Program-made: the position numbers and the translations under genes
Assembly (NCBI GenBank): GCA_022264855.1
Contig: JABYQU010000011.1
Location: 62,001 to 126,000, forward strand
Source: Lenzites betulinus
Lineage: Eukaryota > Basidiomycota > Agaricomycetes > Polyporales > Polyporaceae
Length of the DNA stretch: 64,000 nucleotides
Reading direction: 5' to 3'
Notes under the pieces: model-generated
What the model was told of the DNA's origin: nothing
Seen by the model: only the letters and a program-made list of their open reading frames with translations
Databases searched by the model: none
Part shown: positions 29,712 to 41,932 of the stretch, one piece after another
Position numbering within the stretch: the first letter of the stretch is position 1
Layout: every line of letters begins with the position of its first letter

Positions 29712-29848
29712 GTGTTCTAGTGGCACCGGAGTTTTCTGGGGCGTGCTAGTGGTACCAGGGTTTCCTAGGTTGTGCTAGTGGCACCAGGGTTTTCTAGGTT
29801 GTGCTAGTGGTACTATCCTAGGTTGTGCTAGTGGTACTATCATGGACC
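29712..29848. repeat. Minisatellite-like tandem repeat, 24-30 bp units
   Basis: Five units starting at about 29712, 29742, 29772, 29801 and 29825 share GTGCTAGTGG(C/T)AC(C/T)A. The last two are shortened. Confidence 0.7.
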
Positions 29849-32144
29849 GGGTGTTCGGACGGCCTGAAGGTATCTCTCAGTGCACAATGTATATCTCCTT
29901 TCCCTCCCCACCGATAATCTTGAAACCTCGCATGATGATTCTTCATATGTGCCTCTACCGCTGTACACATTTTTGAAGAGGATGTATGAGGATTCACGCA
30001 AACTAGAGCCTGACAAGTGAGAGGGTACCAGTGTTCGGACATTTTGATGCAGTTGAGTAACGCAAAGTCACGGTGCTAGCTGTTGCCGAATTGATACCCC
30101 GATGCACCCAAACCATCGAACCCGCTGGGACCCAACCGGTCCCAAATTCCCCGGGAGTCCCAGAACTCACGTGATGAGCCAAACAAGACACGCATCATGC
30201 CCATATCCGGTGACTCATCATATCTCAGCGCTCAGCGCTAACGATTATCACAAATTATCACTAGTCATCGGCTACCGTACGACTCCGACTCGTCGTTGAG
30301 TGCATCAACGTTAACGTTCAACTAGTGAGAGGGAAGTACATTGTACTGTAGATCCGAGTACATTTGTGTGCCGACATACTGAGCATATATTGGGAACCTA
30401 TGCTATGTATCCGAGTCTACACGAAAGGGGAAACTTACCTAATTGCATTCAAACCGATGATTTGATAGAGAAATGCATTGACACTTGTACTATCCGGAGG
30501 GCGGAGCACTGTGATAGTATGCGCAAATAGACCTTAGTTTGTCAACCGGATAGTTGCGGTGATAGCGGCACGGACAAGCTATGGAACGGCCAATACAGCT
30601 GATTTTATCCATGAAGATATAGTAAGCGTACCGTGACGGTGTAGCGATGTTGTATGAACAGGTAGCGCGCCGTCATGGAGGGTGAACAAGGTACCACGGT
30701 AGGAGGTAGGTTCCGTCAATGTCATAACATCGTCGTTCTGACGGTAGTACTAGTTTGGGCACTCTGGGCGGAGGCAAACCCGTGTGTGAGGGGAGGGAGA
30801 AAATATTGCCATAACTTAGCATGTCCAGATAGATGTTTGATAGATGAATAAGGGGACACTTAACATACCACGCTGGAGGCCATGCTCCGGGAACATATAC
30901 ACATCCTCCCTCAGCGGCGCTATTGGTCCAGATTGCATTCTTGAGCACGTACCAGTAGCAATTAGCCTCAATCAAGCTCTTTTGAAACAAATCTCCGATA
31001 AATTTAAGAACATGGGCGGAAGGAGAGGAGGAGGAGGCCTTTTGTCGAGCAGAGAGTGCTCGAAGTGTTGGCGCAGAAGCTTGGTGAGTCGAATGAAGCC
31101 AGTGGCATGTTCCACAGGGATGTCACCCAGGTGACACGTTATGAAGGTCAACTCAGAGATGTCCCTTAGAGTGAGCATAAGGTGCACAACGGTGGATAGA
31201 ACTCAGGGGATAATCAATGTGAAGTGCCATGCGCGCTGGGGAATGATGATTACAAGTATCTAATCTAACGCTTTATTGAAGTGCTCGTGGGAGTCCCTGG
31301 GAGTCCCAGGGAAGTTGGGTCCCAGCGGGTCCGATGTTCTCAATGCACCGAACGCCCTCCTCAGCCGGGCTGTCCTAGGACCCCTGACAATAGTAGGCGA
31401 ACCCAGTAGGTGTTTCCGGACAAAATTTGGATCTCAGGACCCCCAATGCATCATGTTTTCCGGACAAAAACAGGCCATTTTTGACCCCTACCATGTTCTT
31501 TTTTCTGGACATTTTCGCGTTTGGGACGGCCAGATGGAGGAGCGGGCGCGAAGCGCCCAGAAAGGAGAGCCACGTGAAGCCACATGCTTGATTTCCGGCC
31601 AAATTTACCCCTTTTAAGGGCGGCCAAGGCCCATTTTTTCCGGACATTTAGGGTCGAAAATGGCCAAAAATCTGCGGACATTTTTGCCAAATTTCAGGAT
31701 GTTCGCATGTGGGTTCCCCTACCATTGTCAGGGGTCCTGCCATCCTTCGCGTGCATAGTCGGAGTTAGAAAATAGCAATAGCGGCAGTGCAAATGTCACG
31801 CTTTGTACGGTCCACCCCTTCGCCACTCAATTATCCATCCGTCTAGCAGCCGGAAAACGTCGGAGAATTATGTATGACACTATTGAAGCTACTTGTTACA
31901 CGCCCAGACAATTTGGCAGGTACCGCTGAAGGGGTATCGGAGAACGCCCGTGTGCGCACGTCCAGAAACCCCACCTCATCGCTTTGTCTGCTGAAGATCG
32001 TACCCTTCCCGTAACCCAAACCTCTCGAGATTTTTAGAGGTGGTACATGAGACACATATGCATCATACTGCAAAAGGAAGTGGTACTTTAAGTGGAATGT
32101 CCGAACACTGGGTCCCGTCCGAACTCCCGGTCCATGATAGTACC
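29833..32144. repeat. Inverted repeat pair around GGTACTATCATGGACC
   Basis: 29833-29860 and 32117-32144 are inverted copies (27 of 28 bases by eye), and CCGAACACTGGG-like sequence recurs nearby. They may be ends or internal parts of a decayed transposon. Confidence 0.55.
30115..31336. repeat. Second inverted repeat pair
   Basis: 30115-30165 (GAACCCGCTGGGACCCAAC...CGGGAGTCCCAG) recurs inverted at 31286-31336 (GGGAGTCCCAGGGAAG...GGGTCCCAGCGGGT) with a few differences and a small gap. Confidence 0.55.
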
Positions 32145-32280
32145 AGGGTTTTCTACACTCGTCAAGCATCCTTCGTCCAGTTGTACACTGCTAGACACTA
32201 TTTCAGTGGGATCCAGGCGGGTTGCCCCACTGATGGAATTCAGATAGTGACACAGTGAGACTCCAAGTGAGAGCCAGCGA

Positions 32281-33100
32281 TATCCACGAGTGCGGCAGGC
32301 CACCAAAATACAGGTGGGCTGCCAGTTAGAATCCAGGTGGAAAGCCACCAGCGCCGCTCCCTCAGTGTGGATTTGGCTGGCTTACCTTAGACGCCTGATG
32401 CCCATCAGCGCGCTCTACCGCCGGCGTGCCGGGCGGCTGGGAATGGACTTGAACGTTTGAACATGCTCCCATCCTCTACTACAGTTGCTCTAAGTCACTT
32501 CCTGCGCTTCCTGCTCATCTCCCCTTACTAGCCTGGGTCCCACCGCTGTGCTACAAGTCTCCACGGAACAGTTACAAAGGTACTCTTCCTCCGCTGTGAA
32601 CTTTCAGAGCAAACAAGTTGTTGGCCGGGCCTATCGATGTGCCACGTCAGTCTGTGGACACGGGCACTGTATGTCGAACATCCGACCGGTATGTCTCTTG
32701 TCTTCTAATTGACTGGAGGTCCCGCGGACGCAGGGAGGCTCGATGGGCGCGCCGGACGGTGGGTATGTAGGTCGCGCATGTGGGGCAGACCTGTCGGGGG
32801 TCCCCCATACTGAGCTCATCTTAACGACGCTCTGTCCCGTTTCCCCCTCTTCGCTTGCAATATGTCATGTGTGCCGCCAGCCATGTACAGTATCCTAGTA
32901 AATATATTCAATCATGTGTGCTAGCATCCCGACCCCGTGCATGAGCCCAGGGAGTGCAGCTGCCAGCTCGCCAGCAGCCTGCCTGCCGGCGGTTATGGCT
33001 TCCTGGGGCCCATGGCAAGCCACCTTGATTTCGACAGCAAGCCACCTTGATTTCGACAGCAAGCCACCTGGATTTAGGTGGCCTGCCGCACTCATGGATA
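32281..33100. repeat. Fold-back (MITE-like) element, ~0.8-0.95 kb
   Basis: 32281-32304 and 33077-33100 are inverted copies (23 of 24). Weaker complementary segments lie further in (AATCCAGGTGG/CCACCTGGATT) and further out (around 32210 and 33150). No coding capacity. Confidence 0.55.
33016..33071. repeat. 22-bp tandem repeat, about 2.5 copies
   Basis: CAAGCCACCTTGATTTCGAC plus AG at 33016-33037 and 33038-33059, then a partial third copy. Confidence 0.75.
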
Positions 33101-33321
33101 CCACTTCAAGTTGGTCCGGCGCTGGTTTTCCGTGTCTCGTGATGCCACCTGGATCCCGATAGATTCATGTACGGCGGTGTAGTCCTGGCAACTGAGGCAT
33201 CATCTGACATAAGCCATATTATACGACATTGCTCTGCCATGCTGCGGGAGGGTACTGCCTTGCCCAGCCCCAGAATCATCTAGAGTCATCCTGAATGATC
33301 TGGAATCATATGATAGAAATG

Positions 33322-33328
33322 TATAAAA
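33322..33328 (+). promoter_or_regulatory. Possible TATA box of W3
   Basis: TATAAAA about 200 bp before ATG 33530. Upstream lie repeated GAATCAT/GAGTCAT motifs (33270-33310). Confidence 0.4.
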
Positions 33329-33529
33329 GTAGCCAGCCAGAGACAGTCCCGGCTCCCCCCACCTCTCCCATTTTCCCCGTCGCCCACATTTTTGCATTCA
33401 TCACCGACGCGCAGCTCCCGCCGCACGTCGATCTTCGTCATAGTTATTACTCTTGTTCCTGTACTAGCTAGCGTTATTACCATCGCACATATAGAACATT
33501 CACCTTTTTCGTCAACCGTCGACTACGTC

Positions 33530-34643
33530 ATGTCCGACAAGCCAATGCCTGAGGTCGTCCGCTCGCGCGAGACGACCGCAGGCCCTGTCAGCAGCAATGA
33601 TGCGGGCGGTCTCATCCCTCAACACCCCGCCATGAAAGACCCATCCCCCGCCCCTCCGCCGGGGTGGCAACGCCGAAGGTTGTGCGCAACAGACCGACAA
33701 ACATCGCATCGAATGCACACGGACCGTCATTGAAAGCGCCGACCTGGAGGGTGCCATTAAGATTGCCAACGACCTCATGTTTTGGCCATTGGAAATGTCA
33801 ACGTGCTCCTCGAATGACATACCCTCTTCGTTGAGCTCACCTGCCCCTTCGCCTCCCCCGTCGTCGGCATCCAGCTCCACTAATGGAAGCATCTCTACCA
33901 ACCATTGCGACCATTGTGTCACTGCGGACACGGCGGGCCAAGCGTCCTCACCCTTCGCCACTCTGGGCTCCCAACGCCCCTTCAAGTCACCCCGCAACAA
34001 CCGTCGTCGTGGCGGTGGGGTGTCATATCCCGCCGTCGGAAACCCGCGTGGCCGCAGAACCAACACTGGCCGCAACCAGCAGCCTTCCCACCATGGACCA
34101 GACACAACCAGGACGAGGAAGACCGACGCCTCGGACGCCACGAGGGACCCTATTACTCGCCCTCGCGCCCATCGACCCGACATTGACGTCGCATGCAGCA
34201 AGCTGTGGAGTGACGAACTCAACACGCGCAAGATCCGCAACAACCCCGAGGAGAATACGGAGTGGTACGAGTCGCACGGGGAGACCATGCTTTCCTCGCC
34301 CCCCGCCGGCGTCCAAGAACTCCCTTTCGACCCGCGCGAGCAGCCCTTCCCCATCGGCCGCCTCCACGTCCACACACAACAGCTTCCTGAAAGCCCGGAG
34401 CGCACGGTGCAGGCGTGGATGTGGGCGCGGGATAAGGCAGGCCCTCATCGTCGAGAGCGATCGGGTGCTGGCACCCAGTGGATCGCGGTAGAACCGGGAG
34501 ACATGCACCCACGTCTTCCCGGTTACGTGTTGCACTACACACCGGCAGGCAAGCCCAGTTGGATCCGCGAAGCATCGGCGCAGAGTTACGAACCGAAGGA
34601 TAAGATGGAGGCGCGGATCGCCAGGATGGCGCGGAGGGGGTAG
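33530..34643 (+). CDS. W3: third paralogue of the Trp-rich domain family
   Basis: The main frame is open from 33636 to the stop at 34643. A start at ATG 33530 (MSDKPMPEVV) is possible if a phase-compatible but weak intron 33609-33678 is removed, giving about 347 residues; otherwise ATG 33777 gives 288. The N-terminal half is Ser/Pro/Thr-rich with a basic patch (FKSPRNNRRRGGG). The C-terminal domain reads KLWSDELNTRKIRNN, TEWYESHGE, IGRLHVHTQ, TVQAWMWARDK, QWIAVEPGDMHPRLPGYVLH and SWIREASAQSY, ending shortly after in a basic ARIARMARRG. It is the cleanest copy of the domain. No catalytic signature is recognised. Confidence 0.58.
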
Positions 34644-35773
34644 GGGCTGTAGGCCGACTCGGTCGTCAATACAACGGGCTATCGCCGAATGCGAACTCAC
34701 CGGAAAGTCACCTCCTTCGTCTCGTATTTATTCAAGAGTCGGTCGCTTACGCCACTTCAAGCCCAGGTCGGTTTCTTCATAACGCTGGTCGTTATCGACG
34801 TCTTCCCTTTCCCATACCCTGGCGGTGAACGAGTCCGATATTTATTACGGCTGCTGTGCGGCCAGTAGGCATATATGCTCTACGGATGTCCCTGTAGTAT
34901 TTATCTTTCGGACTGCTGAATATAGTTCTGAATTCCATACACATACTGTGAGACTCGGACGTACGTACCGTGAGTGTAGGTGCGTTATCATCTTAGGCCT
35001 TCGGGCCATAGTTGAGTTCAACGAGAGCCGGAAACGTTAAAAAGAGATGCCCTTGGTGCAGTGGGCGCGTTCGTTGTACGAGGACAACGAGCGTCCTGGC
35101 TATCCGCGTCATTGCTGCGCTCGAATCAGCACGGGACGGGCTCTCTCCACACATGGCTGCCCGCTTGACCTCTTGAGCGTCGTTTGCCCCCCCTTTTCCC
35201 CACCACCATGACCGCCGTCTCGCTTTTGCCGTCCTGAGCTGGCCTTGTGACCATCCCAGCGCATATCATGACAGCGATTCCAGCGAGCCTGAGTGAGTTG
35301 GTACGGGCCGATGTCCGCCGCCTGTCGCGGAAGATATGAGGAACGATGAAAGCAACATATACGCTGCGGCCGCCCGTAAAGACGGGATGGCCAGTAAGTG
35401 GTGACAAGGAACGTCGGTGTGCAAACCCGCGCGGCGCGGAGGAAGAGGCCGGGTAAACGAACTTGACGGTGAGCGCGACGGCAAAAACTCAGCTGGAGAC
35501 CGAGAGCCTGCAGGAGCCTGCCGGCCGGGGAAATGCTTCTCCATCTTCTGATCAACGTTCTCGCGGCTGAGTCCGTCTGGGGTCGTCGCTCGCGTATTTA
35601 TTCCGAGTCTCTCCTCCGACTGTCCAGCTGTTCGAAGATCTGGGGTCTGTTTGAGCCTGCTCGACGCCGTCGTCTGCACACATAAATCCGTCTTCGAGCG
35701 TGTCGCGACTTCCACTCAGGACCTCGCCTCAACCTCACAGCTGGCGACGGAAGGACAGAAAGAATATTCGGCG
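34644..35773. other. Intergenic region between W3 and the inositol transporter
   Basis: No coding region supported. Open frames on the minus strand around 35100-35715 have no recognisable content. Confidence 0.5.
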
Positions 35774-38105
35774 ATGGACAGCGCCTCGAGTAGTTCCGAG
35801 AAAGGACGGGAGTCTGCCCAGGTGTGAGTCTCCGGCCTTCTGCTCTATATATGCGACAAAAAGGGCCGCCGAATCTTGCTCATGCTATCTTCCATCCAGC
35901 TACGAAGACATCGACGGCATAGCTGCTGCCGTGGCTGCCGGAGAGATCTCCGAGGCACTCGTAGTCGCAGAGGGTGAAGAGCGAACGACCTGGTTCGTGT
36001 GGCTTCTTGTCGCCTGCGCCAGTATCTCCGGATTACTCTTCGGTATGTGTGAACCACTGTCAGACGCTGCGCGATCAAAATCATTCAATATCGAGAACAG
36101 GCTATGACACTGGGGTGATCTCCGGAGCATTGGTGACCATCGGCGGAGACTTGGGTCCCGCAGAGCTCTCCTCCGGCCAGAAAGTGAGTTCGCGGAGCGT
36201 CCTGGTTTTGCAGGGATTCTCACGACGAGTACAGGAACTCATCACTTCCTCGACCACGCTCGGTGCGCTCCTGGGCGGGCTGGCCGCAGGCATGCTAAGT
36301 GACTTCCTTGGTCGGAGACCAGTGATGGGCATCGCGGACATCATCTTCATCGGCGGCGCCATTGGACAGTCTTTATCCCATACCGTCTGGGCCATGGTGA
36401 GTCTTTTGTACGCCCAGTATCGGCCGCGGAAAGCCCTGAAGTATAATAACAGATCGGCTGCCGTTTCCTCATCGGAGTTGGTGTCGGCGTCGCTGCGTGT
36501 GTCGCGCCCTTATACATCCAAGAGCTGTCCCCGACACGCCTGCGCGGTCGTATGGTGGTCGTGAACGTCGTCATGATCACTGGTGGACAGGTCGTCGCAT
36601 ATGGCATCGACGCCGCGTTCGCGAACGTACACGGAGGATGGCGCTGGATGGTAGGGCTTGGTGCGGTCCCCGCCGCGGCGCAGGCAATATTCCTGATCTT
36701 CCTTCCCGAGTCGCGTAAGTCGTAGTTTGCATGATGCGTGCGTTGTGTCGCCGCCGGAACTAACGTGAATCTATACAGCGCGTATCATGATTCGCAGGGA
36801 TAACCTCGACGCTGCGCACGCAGTCATGACAAAGATATATGCCTACGCGACGCCGGCACAGGTCGACCTCAAGGTGCGTACGACATTCCAACGTATAGGG
36901 AAGCATTCCGCGACCTTCGAATACTCACGAGACCTCGATTTCGTAGGTGCGCACCCTGGTGGCGGCGGTGAAACTGAGTGTCGAGATTACAAACTCCACC
37001 ACTCTCTGGCAACGGATACGGCTAATCCTCTCCGACCCCATTAACCGGAGAGCGCTGAGTAAGTGGGATTTTCGCCTAACGAGCATTCACACCCGAGGCT
37101 GACTATGCACGTATTAGTCGTGGGATGTGGTATGCAAGCCTTCCAACAACTTTGCGGTTTCAACACTGTAAGCAAGCTTTCTACAAACTAATCAGCTATT
37201 GCTGACATGCGTGGCCGTAGCTCATGTACTATAGCGGTAAGGGGAATCCTGAGCATGTGTCTAGTCAACACTGATGGACTTGGAATACAGCAACGCTATT
37301 CAAGGAGATCGGGTTCGACCAACCGACCGCAGTAGGACTGATCGTCTCGGGCACGAACTTCATCTTCACGCTCCTCGCATTGAAGTACATTGACATCATC
37401 GGCCGGCGCAAGATCATGCTCTGGTCCGCCCCAGGCATGGTCGTCGGTCTAGTCCTCGCCAGCATCGCCTTCCACTGTGCGTACTGTGCTCATCCTTCGT
37501 ATTCACGACACCGGAAGTGCTGACAAGCGGGTTGCAGTCCTGACTAAGAAGACTGATGGGAACTTGGTTGACGGGACTCAGTACTCAACGACGTGGTCCG
37601 CGATTGTGCTCGTCGCGATGATTTTCTATGTTGCATCTTACGCGACCGGTCTCGGAAACGTCCCCTGGCAACAGGGCGAGCTCTTCGGCCTCGAAGGTCC
37701 GTCTTCCCCCTCTCGTTCCTTCAAGTCTTGCTAATGAATACTTGACTGTGAACAGTACGCGGAATCGGTACCTCGCTCGCGACGACGACTAACTGGGCCG
37801 GGAACCTGCTCATCGGGGCGACGTACCTCTCGCTCATGGACCGCATCACCCCCGCCGGGGCGTTCGGCTTCTACGCCGGGCTCTGCCTCCTCGGCTGGCT
37901 GTTCTGTATTTTCTGCTTCCCTGAGACGGCGGGCCTGAGCCTCGAGGAGGTTCGCCTCATCTTCCGGCATGGCTTCGGGATCAAGGAGAGCAAGCGTCTG
38001 CGCGAGGAGAAGCGCGCGCTGCGCGTAGGCGAGAAGCGCAGGAGGAAGGACGCGGCTGCCGCGACCAGGGAGCAAGAGCAGATCGACTCGAGCGAGAAGG
38101 TATAA
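35774..38105 (+). CDS. ITR1: Myo-inositol transporter, MFS sugar porter family (ITR1/ITR2-like), 555 aa
   Basis: Twelve exons: 35774-35823, 35900-36042, 36101-36183, 36235-36396, 36453-36714, 36779-36873, 36947-37058, 37118-37167, 37221-37236, 37291-37476, 37538-37696 and 37756-38105. The sum is 1,668 nt, in frame throughout. Sugar-porter signatures appear in order: [13 protein letters not shown] in helix 1, DFLGRRP in the 2-3 loop, [34 protein letters not shown] at the 6-7 loop, [17 protein letters not shown] and [20 protein letters not shown]. The NVPWQQGE and LMYYSATLF forms are those of fungal H+/myo-inositol symporters. It has a cytosolic N-terminus and a long charged C-terminal tail ([20 protein letters not shown]). 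It should import inositol across the plasma membrane. One exon is only 16 nt. Confidence 0.88.
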
Positions 38106-38518
38106 TACTGAGGTCGAGGCTTGCTGGCCTATACGACATGTAGGGAGGTGGATAGATGTGGTGGGGGTGCTCACTTGTTTGTTGTTTACTTGCTTGCTTG
38201 CTCATGCTCTGATACGACTGGAACGACTGTATTTTGTATACGAGCGTAATGGATATCCTGATGTACGGACGACAAAAAGTGGTGGATACAACCTGAGCCC
38301 TCCCCAGGCTGTGTGTGATGCACTGGATAAGTGAGATTATTGGAATGGCGAGCTAGGCCTGGGGAGGATAGATATACGATGCACTAGGGATAGGGATGTG
38401 GGTGGGTACAAACATGAGCACAGTAACATAGCTACATAACTTCCTCCAAGTGAGTGATGATGACAGATAATGAAGATGATGGGGGCATATATTCCGTACG
38501 GTATTCAACGTGGCGTGA
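38106..38518. other. Convergent intergenic region
   Basis: Separates the 3' ends of the transporter and the AMSH-like gene. No gene is seen. Confidence 0.5.
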
Positions 38519-41500
38519 TTAGCGGAGGTCGACAATTTCGAGGGGCATGTCTTTCATTTGTACATGGCAGTTATCGCAATCCTGATGACCGCCGAGGTGA
38601 TACTGTTAATGAAAGGCACGTAGAGAGGGTATCACGGTACGCACGGTGTAGATGGGTACTTCGGGATGGGGGTGGAACGCTTCCTTCGCAGAGCACTCCA
38701 AGATGGTTTGCAGACCGCCAGGATCGGTAAGCCGGAAGATGCCAAACCTTCATAGACCGATGAGATTAAAGGCTGGAACCCAATAAAGCAGACTATTACT
38801 CACTGCGGGGTGGACGATGGTGCGCAGACAACTGCGAAGGACTCCGGAAGCATGCGCTGGAACCCAGAATGGGTGTGGAGATCAACCGAAGACATGAAAC
38901 CTGCGAGGTTCTGCATGAGGATCGTTGCGGCGGGATCTGCGATTAGGAACTTACATGATTGCGTAGGGTGCGTATGAATCTACATAAAAGGCAATGGTCA
39001 ATGCACCCCTCACCCGCGCAAGAAGCGAAAGAACGTACCCATCCGAGCGTTATCAAATGCCGCTCTTCGGTAAACTGCAGCACAAGCTCTTCCTCGTCCA
39101 TCATGCATGTATCGCTTGTGGAATGTTGCTTCGGGATCAGCAGTGTCGTCACCACATATTTCGTCCCCCGGTCCTTGCCCAACAGAAGCCCGCAGGTCTC
39201 ACGATTCTGCAGCGTGTTGATGCGCGCGATCGAGAGGAAGCGCGAGAGGCAATCGTGAGGCAGCTTGATCGTCCGCAGCTCCGGGACTTGTGCATCGCGC
39301 GAGTTGGCGGGCACAATGCGCCCCGCGCCCGACGTTGATGCGGTAGCCCGGTGGGTTGAGTCCTTGACGGGCGAAGGATACGGGGACGTACGGGAGCCGT
39401 TGGGCGAGGGTCCGCGCATGCTGGAATAGGACGAGGCATGCTGATGAGAGTAGGCGCTAGGAGGCGGTCGGTGTGGGTCTGGCATGGGCATATTCGGAGG
39501 GTATGGCGGAATGACTGGTGCGATGGGCGGTGGCTGGGAAGGAAGAATGTTGGAGTAGAGACCATTAGTCGCAGGAGGTTGCTTAGATTCGAAGAGTAAT
39601 GAACTGTCGGTCCTCGGCGTTTCGGAGACAGAAAACATCGACTGCAGTGACGGTGCGTAGCCTTGCTTCAGCTGATGCTGTGACATGAGCGAGGGATACC
39701 TGATGCTGCCCATCTCTGGCGGTGCTGGAGAAGTCGTGGTCAAGAGAGATTGTGGCCTGGCACTGCAACGCGTATTCAGCATCTGACGGACAATGAACAA
39801 TATGCCGACGCACCTGGGCACAATAGGCCTCCCTTTCGGAGTTTGATCGATATCCCGCGACCTCGACGATGGCTTACGCTGAACGCCTTCTCCTTCGTTA
39901 GACGAGTCGTCGTCGAACTTGTTCGGGCTCTCCAGGGGCATAATGGGGATACTACTGCCAGTGCCGTACGGATCGGTGAATGATGACTGCTGTGAGGGCG
40001 GGGGTGGCCGCGATGCCTGCGGGGCAAAGACATGCTGCGACGGATCCCGCAAGCCGACACCAGGATCCGGGGGGCGGTACGATGAGCCACCAGCGGGGGA
40101 AGGTGTAAGCCTTGCGATGTCTCTCCGCGCAGCCCGAGCTGCTGCCTCTGCTTCATGTTGCCGCCGAAGGATGCCATCTTGTTCTGCTTTCCGTTTTGAG
40201 CGTTCGTCTTCCCGCTTTGCCTCGTCGCCCTGTATGCGCCGCTGGTCGTCATCACGCCTTTGCCTATCTGTCGCCGGTGCCCGATCCGAGTCCCTTCCAT
40301 CTGCCACCCGTCTCGCGCTGATGTCCTCTCTCCTCCCCTCCCCAGAATGCCGCCAAGCTAGCTCCGCGCGCGCTTGCCTTTCACGCTCCTCCGCTTGTCG
40401 CCGCACGTACTCCTCCTGTTTCCATACTTCCTCCCTGCGCGCAGCCTCTCGTGCTTCACGGGCGCGTTCCTCACCCTGCTCCTCCCGACGTCTCCGTGCG
40501 GCCTCTTCTCGGCTGAGCCCAGGGTCGGCCGATGAGGCGCGACTTGATCCCGGGGTTGTCCGTTGATTCGATTGCCACTGCTCGTACCGCTCCACGAGGA
40601 TGGGCTTCAGTTGGCTCAAGCTGTCTAGTATATCTTGTCCATTCTGGGTAGGAAAGATGTAATGAGCACTGGCTTTTGCGAAGAGATAAGGCCAGAAATC
40701 CAAAAAACCACTTGCATCATCTGAAGCCGGTACCTATGCCGCCGGCGTGTGACATCTAGGCATAGCCCAGTTCCAGCTGAGCAATAGGAGTGGGAGGAAA
40801 TGTGCGACGCCCTCGCATGGACCCCGTACGCCATCATAGAGTACGCCACCACAGAAAACATCCCCCCCACCGATCGTGCGGCGAGTGGTGGAAATGCTCG
40901 GGGTAGAGTATGCGCTGGCAGTAACAGGCACTGGCCCATTGCATTCCGCAGTATGTTCGTGACATGAGCTCAGCTGAGAGAATCGTTTAAACCTATTCAC
41001 TGCGAGTCCCCTTGCGTACCAACAGAGGAAGTTGGACACGGTGTGATCAATCGCAACTGCAGCATCTGACGTAGTCGGGTTCTCAACTCAGCTGCATAAG
41101 ATGGACACAGCCGTCACATCAGGAATGTGTTCGGCTGTGCCTCATAGTATGGTGGCGGAGCGAACGCGTAACTGCGAGAAATCCCAAATTACGATGCCCA
41201 ACTAAAGTGCACCTCCAAAACCTTCCAAAGACTTCCGGGGCGATATGAAAGGGAACATGAGCTCACCATGCCAAGATTACTTCGCTGATCGGCATTGAGC
41301 AGCGTCTGATACTCCCTGTGCGTCGGGAGCTTCTCAAGGACGATCGTAGCAGCTTTCGCATATTCCACAAATGCAGACTCGTATTCGTGGGCTTGCGTGA
41401 GTGACTCCGCGGTCCTCCGAGCCTTCTCAGCAGTGCGTAACCAGTGCTTGAGACCGAGACTGGGATCCCAGAGGTTCTCCTGCGCTTGAGCGGCTAGCTC

Positions 41501-41593
41501 TGCGATAGTTGCTGGTCGATAATAGTTGCGAGGTCTGGAGTTACTAGGCCCTGCGCCAGTAGAGGTAGAATGTGGGTATATCGGAGACGACAT
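38519..41593 (-). CDS. AMSH/Sst2-like JAMM deubiquitinase, 722 aa
   Basis: On the minus strand seven exons: 41593-41267, 40643-39814, 39762-39039, 38979-38955, 38900-38804, 38747-38645 and 38581-38519, total 2,169 nt. Residues 1-125 form a USP8-dimerisation/MIT-like helical region ([20 protein letters not shown]...[13 protein letters not shown]). A long Arg/Glu/Gln-rich coiled coil and a Pro/Ser-rich linker follow. The C-terminal JAMM domain has the glutamate in [13 protein letters not shown] and the full H-x-H-x7-S-x2-D motif ([14 protein letters not shown]), then SFAVVCAP and the end [12 protein letters not shown]. Such enzymes cut Lys63-linked ubiquitin chains from cargo at ESCRT sites on endosomes. 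The zinc ligands are all present, so it should be active. Intron 1 is unusually long (623 nt). Confidence 0.88.
40644..41266 (-). other. Unusually long first intron of the AMSH-like gene
   Basis: It joins NLGM to NGQDILDSL at a codon boundary. All other introns in this gene measure 51-75 nt. No exon inside it fits the family. Confidence 0.6.
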
Positions 41594-41932
41594 GGTGGTA
41601 AAGAGCAGAGTTGAGCCGTTGCGAACCTATAACAAGCGGTAGTGTACCACCGCAGTCCACCTCACCTCATCCGTAGTTGAGGCGCCCAGATGCTGATATA
41701 AGCGCTTAGGCGCCAGTGTGGAAGGCAATTAATTAATCCAGATGCCCGACGGCGGAAAGCAGCGGCCTGACAGCGTGCCGTAGACTTTGTTCCTGACCTG
41801 CTTGTTGCCCCTCTTCCTCCCTCTCAACCAGTCCACTCGTTAACTACGCGACTCTTGTTGTCGACCCGGAGTCGCGACCGAAGTCAAGACGGGACGCCAA
41901 GGGTCACAACTGCGCCACGAGCTACCGCCAAT
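41594..41932. promoter_or_regulatory. Shared divergent promoter of the AMSH-like and GT90 genes
   Basis: Only 339 bp separate the two divergent start codons. It holds pyrimidine-rich tracts near 41800-41830. No specific operator is recognised. Confidence 0.4.

Larger units (their letters stand above)
29849..33321. other. Repeat-rich region without supported genes
   Basis: Only short, shifting open frames are present. It holds the inverted repeats listed separately and a hairpin-rich stretch at about 31450-31700 with repeated CCGGACATTT-type segments and GGGCGCGAAGCGCCC. It looks like decayed mobile DNA between W2 and W3. Confidence 0.55.

Noticed and set aside
29712..29848. CRISPR-like array
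   Set aside because: Eukaryotic context; units are contiguous without spacers and vary in length.
35109..35715. Minus-strand open frames upstream of the inositol transporter
   Set aside because: No recognisable sequence and no intron signals; they end within the transporter's likely promoter.
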